NCBI RefSeq assembly: GCF_001723685.1
Contig: NZ_MCBX01000001.1
Coordinates: forward strand, 1 to 64,000
DNA length: 64,000 nucleotides
Reading direction: 5' to 3'
Source of the DNA: Candidatus Marithrix sp. Canyon 246
GTDB lineage: Bacteria > Pseudomonadota > Gammaproteobacteria > Beggiatoales > Beggiatoaceae
Shown: positions 34,766-42,300 of the stretch, one piece after another
Layout: each line of letters begins with the position of its first letter
Numbering within the stretch: the stretch's first letter is position 1
Made by a program: the position numbers and the translations under genes
Notes under the pieces: model-generated
The model's input: only the letters and a program-made list of their open reading frames with translations
Database searches by the model: none
What the model was told of the DNA's origin: nothing

Positions 34766-35925
34766 AATGTTCTAACCATCAATACACCGTCTTTAGAACT
34801 AATATCATCCACAACTGTTTGTGGTATTGGATTATCAACATCAACTAAAGTGCAGGCGATATCATTGCGTGAACGATTTAGCATGTCAATAATATTTAAA
34901 TTTGCCTTTGATATTGAGCTAGAAATATGCTCAATCATACTAGGTACATTAGAATTAATCACCAATAAGCGATGCCCACCATTACGTGGCATTTCTAATT
35001 CTGGAAAATTAACTGAATTATGTATAGTTCCATCTTCTAAATAGTTACGTATTTCATCAGCAACCATCATCGCACAGTTTTCTTCTGCTTCTTTGGTAGA
35101 TGCTCCAAGATGAGGAAAAGTTATCGCCTTTTTATTATTTTTCAACACATTACTTGGAAAATCACATAAATAGCCATTGATGCTTCCGGCTTCCAATGCT
35201 TCACAAATTGCCACATCATCAACAATGCCATCGCGAGAGAAATTAATAATTATTAATCCTTCACGAGCATTTTTTAATCGTTCAGCATTAATAATATTGC
35301 GAGTGGCATCAATTAATGGCACATGTAAAGACACAAAATCTACTTGTGATAATAAGTCTTCTACACTTAAAGCTTGTTTTACGTGTGCTGACAGTTGCCA
35401 CGCATTTTTAACTGTTATATGAGGATCATAACCAACTACTTTCATTCCTAATGCTTGAGCTGAATTTGCTACTTTTACTCCAATCGCACCCAAGCCAATT
35501 ACGCCTAATGTACGATTTTCTAATTCAAAGCCAACATATTTTTTCTTACCAGCTTCAACTTGTTTAGAAATTTCAGCATCAGTTCCTTCTAATTGATCAG
35601 AATATTGCCATGCTGGAATCAGGTTACGAGCTGATAGCAACATACTGGATAAGACTAATTCTTTTACAGCATTAGCATTTGCACCGGGGGCATTAAAAAC
35701 CGGAATACCACGAGCACTCATTTTATCAATTGGAATATTATTCACGCCCGCGCCTGCACGCCCAACTGCTTTTAAGCTATCAGGTATTTGCCAATCGTGC
35801 ATTTTAAATGAGCGTAATAATACTGCATCAGGATTTGGAATTTCTGAGGCAATTTCATAAGCTTCACGCGGTAATAATTCCAGCCCTTTTACTGAAATAT
35901 TATTTAAAGTTAGTATTTTATACAT
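34762..35925 (-). CDS. serA: D-3-phosphoglycerate dehydrogenase
   Basis: SerA oxidises 3-phosphoglycerate to phosphohydroxypyruvate with NAD+, the first step of serine synthesis. The NAD-binding motif GVIGLGAIGVKVANSAQALG, catalytic region RAGAGVNNIP, INFSRDGIVDD and the His motif FPHLGAST are present. A C-terminal ACT-like domain (about 315-387) suggests serine feedback. At 387 residues it is a short-form SerA. Its ATG shares a base with the serC stop, so the pathway genes are coupled. Confidence 0.95.
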   Translation of the reverse strand: MYKILTLNNISVKGLELLPREAYEIASEIPNPDAVLLRSFKMHDWQIPDSLKAVGRAGAGVNNIPIDKMSARGIPVFNAPGANANAVKELVLSSMLLSARNLIPAWQYSDQLEGTDAEISKQVEAGKKKYVGFELENRTLGVIGLGAIGVKVANSAQALGMKVVGYDPHITVKNAWQLSAHVKQALSVEDLLSQVDFVSLHVPLIDATRNIINAERLKNAREGLIIINFSRDGIVDDVAICEALEAGSINGYLCDFPSNVLKNNKKAITFPHLGASTKEAEENCAMMVADEIRNYLEDGTIHNSVNFPELEMPRNGGHRLLVINSNVPSMIEHISSSISKANLNIIDMLNRSRNDIACTLVDVDNPIPQTVVDDISSKDGVLMVRTL

Positions 35926-37004
35926 TAGCCATTCCGTTTTGCAAAATCGTTCATAAAATCAATTAATGCTTGTACACCTTGTTGCGGCATCGCGTTATAA
36001 ATACTAGCTCGAATTCCACCAATTGAGCGATGCCCAGCTAAAGTAACTAAACCATGAGTTTTAGCTTCAGCTAAAAAGTCTTTATTTAAATCAGCATTAT
36101 TTAAGGTAAAAGGTACATTCATCCAAGAACGATAGGCGGGATTGATTGGATTATTATAAAAATCAGACTTATCTATGGCGGCATATAAATTTTCTGCTTT
36201 AGCTTGATTATGTTTAGCCATTGCAGTTAAACCGCCTAAGTCTTTAATCCATTTAAATACTAATCCAGCCAGATACCATCCATATGTTGGTGGGGTATGG
36301 TACATAGAATCAGCATCAGCATGGGTTTTATAACTAAATATACTGGGAGGAGTATTGATTTTATTAACTAAATCCTCACGAATAATCACAATAGTTAAGC
36401 CGGCTGGTCCAATATTTTTTTGTGCGCCGGCATAAATAACTCCAAATTTTGATACATCTATAGGGCGAGATAAAATAGTTGAAGACATATCTGCAACTAA
36501 TGGCTTATCACCAACATCAGGAATAGATTGAAATTCTAAACCATTAATAGTTTCATTAGGAGTGTAATGAACATAAGCGGCATTTGGATTCAAATTCCAA
36601 GTATTGGGATTAGCAATATCAGTAAAGCTATTAGCTTCAGAATCTGTAACTATATTGACATCACAATAACGCTTTGCTTCAGCAATAGCCTTTTTGGACC
36701 AAATACCAGTTTTAAAATAATCTGCCTGCTTTAAATCACCCAGTAAATTCATTGGAACCATAGCAAATTGACTAGAAGCACCACCTTGTAAAAATAAGAC
36801 CTTATAATTATCAGGGATTGCTAATATTTCTCGTAAATCAGCTTCAGCTTGTTCAGCAATTGAAATATATTCTTTACTACGATGACTCATTTCCATCACC
36901 GACATGCCACTGCCATTCCAATCAAGCATTTCGGCTTGTGCTTGTTCTAATACTGCTTGAGGTAAAGTCGCGGGTCCTGCGCTGAAATTAAAAATTCTTG
37001 ACAT
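35925..37004 (-). CDS. serC: Phosphoserine aminotransferase
   Basis: SerC is a PLP enzyme that makes phosphoserine from phosphohydroxypyruvate and glutamate; it also serves pyridoxine synthesis in many gammaproteobacteria. FNFSAGPATLP at the start, GGASSQFAMVP, the PLP-Lys motif GVIYAGAQKNIGPAGL and the C-terminal HRSIGGIRASIYNAMP are diagnostic. Its 359 residues are standard. It heads the serC-serA-GT-C-GT2-GT2 run on the minus strand. Confidence 0.97.
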   Translation of the reverse strand: MSRIFNFSAGPATLPQAVLEQAQAEMLDWNGSGMSVMEMSHRSKEYISIAEQAEADLREILAIPDNYKVLFLQGGASSQFAMVPMNLLGDLKQADYFKTGIWSKKAIAEAKRYCDVNIVTDSEANSFTDIANPNTWNLNPNAAYVHYTPNETINGLEFQSIPDVGDKPLVADMSSTILSRPIDVSKFGVIYAGAQKNIGPAGLTIVIIREDLVNKINTPPSIFSYKTHADADSMYHTPPTYGWYLAGLVFKWIKDLGGLTAMAKHNQAKAENLYAAIDKSDFYNNPINPAYRSWMNVPFTLNNADLNKDFLAEAKTHGLVTLAGHRSIGGIRASIYNAMPQQGVQALIDFMNDFAKRNG

Positions 37005-37066
37005 TGTTGATTGCTTTAATAAGTTATTAAAGTGGCTTATTATAACAAATTTATTATATATATATG

Positions 37067-37091
37067 AGTACAGCGAATTACGTGGATAAAC
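37067..37091 (+). repeat. 25-bp dispersed repeat, copy B
   Basis: This is an exact copy, in the same orientation, of 41088-41112 and the reverse complement of 6-30. It lies 62 bp before serC and about 140 bp before the AAA-TOPRIM-DUF262 cassette, so copies B and C bracket that cassette as direct repeats. Confidence 0.85.
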
Positions 37092-37099
37092 TAATAAGA

Positions 37100-37128
37100 T
37101 TGACTTTAACTCTCCTTTAATTTAAATA
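37100..37128 (+). promoter_or_regulatory. Candidate promoter for the AAA-TOPRIM-DUF262 cassette
   Basis: TTGACT (37100-37105), a 17-bp spacer and TAAATA (37123-37128) give a plausible promoter immediately after repeat B. A second perfect TATAAT at 37163-37168 lies nearer the gene but has no good -35. Confidence 0.3.
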
Positions 37129-37228
37129 TTATTAATTATTAGCAAGATAATCGCAAACTTACTATAATATGATAGAATATCTAGGTGAAGCATTGCCAAT
37201 GCACCCTACAAAACAATTTTGACAGTAT

Positions 37229-38485
37229 ATGATCATTCAATCTTTTAGCTTAAAAAATTATCGTTCGTATGTTGAACACACCCGTATTGAATTACGCCCC
37301 TTAACGCTTTTGTTTGGGTATAACAATTCTGGTAAAAGTGGATTATTGCGTGCTTTGCCATTGATTGCGGATTCAGTTAATGGGCAATCATCTCGTACCG
37401 CATTAGCATTAGATAGTGCCGCTGTGCGGGGGAGCCATTTTAGTGATTTATTATCTCGTCTCGGTGGGAGACAAGAATTTGATTTAGAATTATCTTTGGG
37501 TGATACTGACATTCATACTCTAAAATGGACATTTCGTGAATTGCCAAGCTTGAGAACCCATATTATTTCAAATTTCAGTATATTAGACTCAGATAAAACA
37601 ATACTTATGTCTGCTGAATGGAATCTTGATTCTTCAACAAATCAAAAACTAAGTAACGAGTATGATGTTCAAAAGCCGGTTATTTATAAAAAAATACTTA
37701 AATTTGAAGGACTATTACCATCATTTTTGCATGATAACTCAGAGTTGCCCACTAAACTGCGCTCTTTGATTGAACAATGTCAGCAATTGAAAAATATCAA
37801 TATACAATGGTTAGGTGCTGTTCGGCATCTACCAATTAGAAATAATCCATTTCAAGGTGCTGCGCCTCAACAGTTAGAAGCAGATGGGCGCGGCGCAGCT
37901 GATATTTTGGCTTATGATCAGATTTTTGAAGACTTATTAATTTTACCAAAAGTCTCTGCTTGGTATGAAAAAAATGTGCAACAAAAAATTGTGATCGAAA
38001 AAATGCCGGATCATTTCCAGATTAAGTTACAAGCTTTAACTAATTTGCCTTTTCAGGTAAATCTTGTTGATGTAGGAGAAGGATTGATACAGCTCTTACC
38101 AGTGCTGGTTGCTGCTACTATGGCAAGCGAGGGTAGTATTTTAGCTATAGAAGAACCGGAATCACATCTTCACCCACGATATCATGCCGCACTAGCAGAA
38201 TATTTTTTTGATCTTGCTAGGCAAGATAATCCTCCTCAACTTTTACTTGAAACCCATTCTGAAAATTTTCTATTGCGAACTCAACTTGAGATTGCACGAG
38301 GAAAACTGGATCCAAAATCGGTGATGGTTTATTGGGTACGTCAATTTGATGATGGTCGGAGTATTGCTGAGCCGGTCACTTTTGACCAGCAAGGACGACC
38401 ACAAGGTGAATGGCCAAGAAATGTTTTTTATACTGATATAGAATTATCTAAACAATTGGTCCAAGAACGGCGTAAACATCTATGA
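37229..38485 (+). CDS. AAA/ABC-type ATPase with DUF3696-like C-terminus
   Basis: This 418-residue SMC/RecF/OLD-class ATPase has Walker A GYNNSGKSGL near residue 31. Walker B and the D-loop form LAIEEPESHLHPRYHAALAE (about 308-327), then LLLETHSENFLLR (switch His). The tail VTFDQQGRPQGEWPRNVF resembles the DUF3696 ending. It is soluble. It is the first gene of a tight three-gene unit, overlapping the next by 4 bp (ATGA). In OLD and PARIS-type systems such ATPases sense phage products and control a TOPRIM nuclease. The same logic is inferred here from the neighbour. Confidence 0.88.
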   Translation: MIIQSFSLKNYRSYVEHTRIELRPLTLLFGYNNSGKSGLLRALPLIADSVNGQSSRTALALDSAAVRGSHFSDLLSRLGGRQEFDLELSLGDTDIHTLKWTFRELPSLRTHIISNFSILDSDKTILMSAEWNLDSSTNQKLSNEYDVQKPVIYKKILKFEGLLPSFLHDNSELPTKLRSLIEQCQQLKNINIQWLGAVRHLPIRNNPFQGAAPQQLEADGRGAADILAYDQIFEDLLILPKVSAWYEKNVQQKIVIEKMPDHFQIKLQALTNLPFQVNLVDVGEGLIQLLPVLVAATMASEGSILAIEEPESHLHPRYHAALAEYFFDLARQDNPPQLLLETHSENFLLRTQLEIARGKLDPKSVMVYWVRQFDDGRSIAEPVTFDQQGRPQGEWPRNVFYTDIELSKQLVQERRKHL

Positions 38486-39477
38486 GAGTGATTTTAAAAG
38501 CTGAGATGTTTGCTTGCCAACACATCAATCAACTTGATCTTATTTCATTAATAAAATTAGGCTTTGATTGTCGTCATTTGATACAGGTAGAGCCACTAGA
38601 TGCTAATGAAGTGTCTAATTGGCTTGATAAACAAAGTGATGATATTCGTGATGAATGTGAATGGGTATTTGAATCAGGCTATAGTTTAGATAGAGACGAA
38701 TATGGTCAATTTTCACCACTTACAATACAAGTTGCTGATGTTGATAAACCTCAATGGCTCTTAAAAGTTCCGGTATTACCATTAAAAATCGCCTTAAAAT
38801 TTTTGGCTCAAGATTTCATTATATTTGTTGAAAATAGACGTAATGATTCTGCTTTTTTGAGAGCCACGGCTACTGGGTGGCGAAAAGATAAATTAGAAGA
38901 ACTTTTAAAAAATGGTGGAATAAAATTTGAGGGAGGCGGTGGAATTGGTGAAATTTTGAAATGGATTGAAGAAATTGCCAATTTTCCAGAAAAATGTCAG
39001 CGTAGTTTTGCATTGTTTGACAGTGATGCTCTTAAACCTAATAAACCAAGTAAACAATCTACTAAAATTGTAACAGCTTGCAAGGAAATAATTCCTTATC
39101 ATCAATTAAAACGAAGGGCGATTGAGAATTATTTGCCTTATGGAGTGTTGTCAGCATGGATGGGCATGAATGTGCATCAAAAAATTCAAGATGTTTCTAA
39201 GAAAAATATTGTTAATGCTTTCAAACAACTAAGCTATGAGCAACGTCATCATTTTAATATGAAAAAAGGTTTTAAAGCTGATGAAAATAAAGATGTTGGT
39301 GACTTTTATGATAATATTTCTAATGAAGTGAAAAAAACCTTAGAACATGGCTTTGGAGATGATATTGCTGAATTATTTAAAGAGCAACAATTCAAAATAC
39401 AAGAAGATTGGTTGTTAAAAGATAATTTAACAGAAGAGCTTAACCCAATGTTGGAAAAACTGTTGTCATTAGTATAA
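38482..39477 (+). CDS. TOPRIM/DUF4435-like putative nuclease
   Basis: This 331-residue protein has no close family that I can name, but its central part carries the TOPRIM landmarks: FIIFVENRRNDSAFLRA (Glu in the E-x5-D position), a Gly-rich turn (FEGGGGIGEI), FALFDSDALKP (D-x-D) and LKRRAIENYLP, a signature common in DUF4435 proteins such as AriB of PARIS. About 110 residues precede this core, and the C-terminus is helical. Overlap with the ATPase gene and a 1-bp gap to the DUF262 gene tie it to one functional unit. Nuclease activity is an inference. Confidence 0.65.
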   Translation: MRVILKAEMFACQHINQLDLISLIKLGFDCRHLIQVEPLDANEVSNWLDKQSDDIRDECEWVFESGYSLDRDEYGQFSPLTIQVADVDKPQWLLKVPVLPLKIALKFLAQDFIIFVENRRNDSAFLRATATGWRKDKLEELLKNGGIKFEGGGGIGEILKWIEEIANFPEKCQRSFALFDSDALKPNKPSKQSTKIVTACKEIIPYHQLKRRAIENYLPYGVLSAWMGMNVHQKIQDVSKKNIVNAFKQLSYEQRHHFNMKKGFKADENKDVGDFYDNISNEVKKTLEHGFGDDIAELFKEQQFKIQEDWLLKDNLTEELNPMLEKLLSLV

Positions 39478-39478
39478 A

Positions 39479-41029
39479 ATGAGCATTCAAAATTCTATCT
39501 CTGATCCACAAATTAAATATCTCTACCAATTACTTGATCAAATTGAAAGCGGTAAATTGTTTGTGCCTAAATTTCAACGTGGTTTCATTTGGAAAGATGA
39601 ACAACGTTTAGATCTTTTGCGGAGTATTAAATCTGGCATACCAATAGGCAGTCTTCTCGTTTGGGAAACGACCAAATATCGTCTGGCAACATTTGATAAA
39701 ATTGGGGGACTTTCTGTACCCAAACCGCCAGAATCCGGTATAACGCGCACCTATTTGTTAGACGGACATCAAAGACTTTCAACACTTTTTGGGGCACTGA
39801 AATGTCCTGTGAATAAATCGAATATCGTCGATGATATTGATTGGAGAGTGTATTATGACTTAGAAGAACAAGATTTTCTGTTGCAATTACGCAAAGACGC
39901 TAAATCCACATGGATGCCGGTTAATGTTTTATTGGATAATTTGGCATTGTTGAAGTTTTTGCGTAAGTTGACGGATGATGAACTCATTGAGCGAGCTGAT
40001 CAAGTTTCCAAAATGTTTTTAAGTTATAAAATACCACTGGTGGTGGTTGAAACAAACGACTTAGAACATGCAACTACCACCTTTCAACGCATTAATAGCA
40101 GCGGCACTCGTATGAGTGATCTTGATATGGTTGCTGCTTTAGTTTGGAGTAAACAATTTGATTTAAGAGAAAAAATATTAGAGGTACAAGAAAGACTAGC
40201 CGAGGTGGGCTGGGAAAAGTTGGATGAAAAATTCATTTTGTCAGCTTGTAGAGGGATTTTAAATTTAGCACTTTATAAACCGAATGCTGAGCAAACAAGT
40301 AATGAACTCAAGAAAAATCCAAAAATACTTGATCAGGCGGCAGGCTATTTGATTCAAGTGGCGAAATTTCTTAAAGAGTGTGGTATTTTTTCTCCAAAAG
40401 TCTTGCCTTACAATTATCAGAGTGTCCTATTAGCTGAGGCTATGAGAACTAACCTACTCCCGAATGATGCTGTTTTTCAGGAACTGAAAAATTGGCTGTG
40501 GCGATCCGCTTACACTGAAGCGTTTATTGGTATAAACGACACTAGTATGGCAAATGCGGTTAAAGATATTATCTCGTTAGCCAAGGGAAATGTTTATAAA
40601 ATTGGAATCAAGGAAAAAATTGCGCCTTTACCAAAAGGGTTTCATTTTAAATCCTCGCGTGCCAAATTATTGGCATTAAGATTAGCTGAACTGACACCGC
40701 AAACAGTCGATGGAAAAACTTTAAATGTGGGTGAATTGCTTGGCTTACATGGGAGTTATGCCATACTACGCCTTATTTCTACTTCGTCAGCACCCGAAAA
40801 CTGTTTTATTATTGAACCGCAAGCATTTTCTCAATTTAGAAATTATTTGTTGAATTCCGAAACAATTTGGACAAATGATTTTCTACGCAGTCATGCCATT
40901 TCTGAGACAGCCACACAAGCACTTAAAAAAGGTGACTATAAAAGTTTTCTGTCAGAACGCAGAAAAACGCTCATTGAATTGGAAAAAGAGTTTATACAAC
41001 CATTGGGGCTTGACTATGATGTTGAATAG
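39479..41029 (+). CDS. DUF262 (ParB-like/GmrS-type) protein
   Basis: The N-terminal 120 residues contain the DUF262 signature: FVPKFQRGFIWKDEQRLDLL, SGIPIGSLLVWE and YLLDGHQRLSTLFGAL. DUF262 has a ParB-related fold that binds nucleotides and occurs in type IV restriction (GmrSD) and other defence proteins. A further conserved stretch, TTFQRINSSGTRMSDLDMVA, follows near residue 205, typical of the long DUF262 group. The rest (250-516) is helical with no HNH motif seen, so it lacks the fused DUF1524 nuclease of GmrD. It is the third gene of the cassette. Confidence 0.88.
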   Translation: MSIQNSISDPQIKYLYQLLDQIESGKLFVPKFQRGFIWKDEQRLDLLRSIKSGIPIGSLLVWETTKYRLATFDKIGGLSVPKPPESGITRTYLLDGHQRLSTLFGALKCPVNKSNIVDDIDWRVYYDLEEQDFLLQLRKDAKSTWMPVNVLLDNLALLKFLRKLTDDELIERADQVSKMFLSYKIPLVVVETNDLEHATTTFQRINSSGTRMSDLDMVAALVWSKQFDLREKILEVQERLAEVGWEKLDEKFILSACRGILNLALYKPNAEQTSNELKKNPKILDQAAGYLIQVAKFLKECGIFSPKVLPYNYQSVLLAEAMRTNLLPNDAVFQELKNWLWRSAYTEAFIGINDTSMANAVKDIISLAKGNVYKIGIKEKIAPLPKGFHFKSSRAKLLALRLAELTPQTVDGKTLNVGELLGLHGSYAILRLISTSSAPENCFIIEPQAFSQFRNYLLNSETIWTNDFLRSHAISETATQALKKGDYKSFLSERRKTLIELEKEFIQPLGLDYDVE

Positions 41030-41087
41030 AATATCGCCATGCTGGAATTAGATTCCTGAAATTAAAAATATTTGATTAATATACGTG

Positions 41088-41310
41088 AGTACAGCGAATT
41101 ACGTGGATAAACTATTGAAGCCTAATCCATTGCCACAGATGCGGTTAGCTTATGATAGGGTTCAAGAGAATGTTAGCTCAATATGATGTAAAAAAATATA
41201 TGTCTATAGAGATTGGGTAGCACATGGTAAAAACCAAAAAAAACCACCATCATCAGATATGAAACCTTTAGAATTTATAAAATTAGTTTATCCACGTAAT
41301 TCGTTGTACT
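41088..41310. mobile_element. MITE-like element bounded by 25-bp inverted repeats (copies C and D)
   Basis: Copies C (41088-41112) and D (41286-41310) are inverted, with one mismatch, and enclose about 170 bp. One plus frame spans the whole element, repeats included, from agt 41088 to taa 41312. It reads NYVDKLLKPNPLPQMRLAYD, a single TGA, then IYVYRDWVAHGKNQ and FIKLVYPRNSLY. It looks like the decayed remnant of a small gene whose ends coincide with the repeats. The region 41030-41362 holds nothing else. Confidence 0.65.
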
Positions 41311-41401
41311 AATTATAATTATATGGAGTCGAGATAATCCTTTTGTACTAGACAAACAAATTTTGTCTGCAATAATGGCAATTATTAGTACCTTATTTAA
41401 A

Positions 41402-41815
41402 ATGATAGAATATTTGAGTCTTTTTATTGTTAGTTTTTTAGCAGCAACATTACTTCCGCTTGGTTCGGAAATTTTTGTTGCGACTATGACTATTTCTGGC
41501 TATAACGCTTGGTTGATTTTTGCAATCGCAACTACAGGTAACACTCTTGGTTCTATCACAAATTACTATATTGGTAAGTTAGGAGCTAACTTCATATTAT
41601 CACGATACATTAAAGTAAATTCTGATAAACCACAAAAAACCGAACAAATTTATCAAAAATGGGGATCGCCAATTTTATTCTTTGCATGGATTCCGATAAT
41701 AGGAGATCCATTGACAGTAGTGGCAGGAATTTTTAAGCTTAATTTGTATATTTTTATTTTTTGGGTAGCTTTAGGAAAAGCCTTTCGTTATTTTGTTGTT
41801 ATTATCTCATGTTAG
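41402..41815 (+). CDS. YqaA-family (VTT/DedA-like) membrane protein
   Basis: This small integral membrane protein is of the SNARE-associated/VTT superfamily. Start MIEYLSLFIVSFLAATLLP matches the usual YqaA N-terminus, followed by GNTLGSITNYYIGKLG and FFAWIPIIGDPLTVVAGIF, the conserved re-entrant loop motifs. It has about four hydrophobic segments in 137 residues, near E. coli YqaA length. ATG 41402 is preferred by family alignment; ATG 41375 and TTG 41363 are possible, and none has a clear Shine-Dalgarno. Relatives are linked to lipid flipping or membrane homeostasis. Confidence 0.82.
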   Translation: MIEYLSLFIVSFLAATLLPLGSEIFVATMTISGYNAWLIFAIATTGNTLGSITNYYIGKLGANFILSRYIKVNSDKPQKTEQIYQKWGSPILFFAWIPIIGDPLTVVAGIFKLNLYIFIFWVALGKAFRYFVVIISC

Positions 41816-41825
41816 GCATTGTTAA

Positions 41826-42230
41826 TCAATCAAGATAAACACCATAACTAGCAAACCAAGATTTATCTATCTGCCAATTTACTCGATTAACATCAGCCTG
41901 CATTAAAATGAATTTTTTAGCTTTAGATTGAAGATTAGCTAATTCTTTTTGAGCGGCTATTACTTCAGGGCTATCAGAATCCTTATGACGTAATTCTGGT
42001 TTTACAATTGATAAGAATTTTAACACCGATACTTGAGCTGATCTAGGGCTTGACATAATAGCATTTCCATCTTTTAATTCTATTACTGTAAATTGATAAG
42101 GATAGTTAGCTAACTCAACATCTTCTGATAATAAATCATTTAATTCACCCACACGAGGATTATAATTCCAAATCCAATTGCCTATAAAAGCGACAACTAT
42201 AGTTATTAAAAATAAATTGTATTTACTCAT
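41826..42230 (-). CDS. Unrecognised membrane-anchored 134-residue protein
   Basis: An N-terminal hydrophobic helix (residues 5-23, LFLITIVVAFIGNWIW) is followed by a small soluble domain of unknown family. This domain has strands (YQFTVIELKDGNAIMSS) and a charged helix (VIAAQKELANLQSKAKKFIL). No catalytic motif is seen. It is divergently oriented to the large secreted-protein operon, with a 70-bp shared gap, and converges on the YqaA gene. Confidence 0.65.
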   Translation of the reverse strand: MSKYNLFLITIVVAFIGNWIWNYNPRVGELNDLLSEDVELANYPYQFTVIELKDGNAIMSSPRSAQVSVLKFLSIVKPELRHKDSDSPEVIAAQKELANLQSKAKKFILMQADVNRVNWQIDKSWFASYGVYLD

Positions 42231-42300
42231 AAATTTCCTTGTTATGATAATATTAGAATATAAATTATAATATAATAAGCTTATTTTTCAGGAATCTATT

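Noticed and set aside
37067-41310. Repeats B, C and D as the ends of a complete insertion sequence
   Set aside because: No transposase is encoded between them; the three genes are an ATPase, a TOPRIM-like and a DUF262 protein. They are kept only as a repeat-bracketed cassette.
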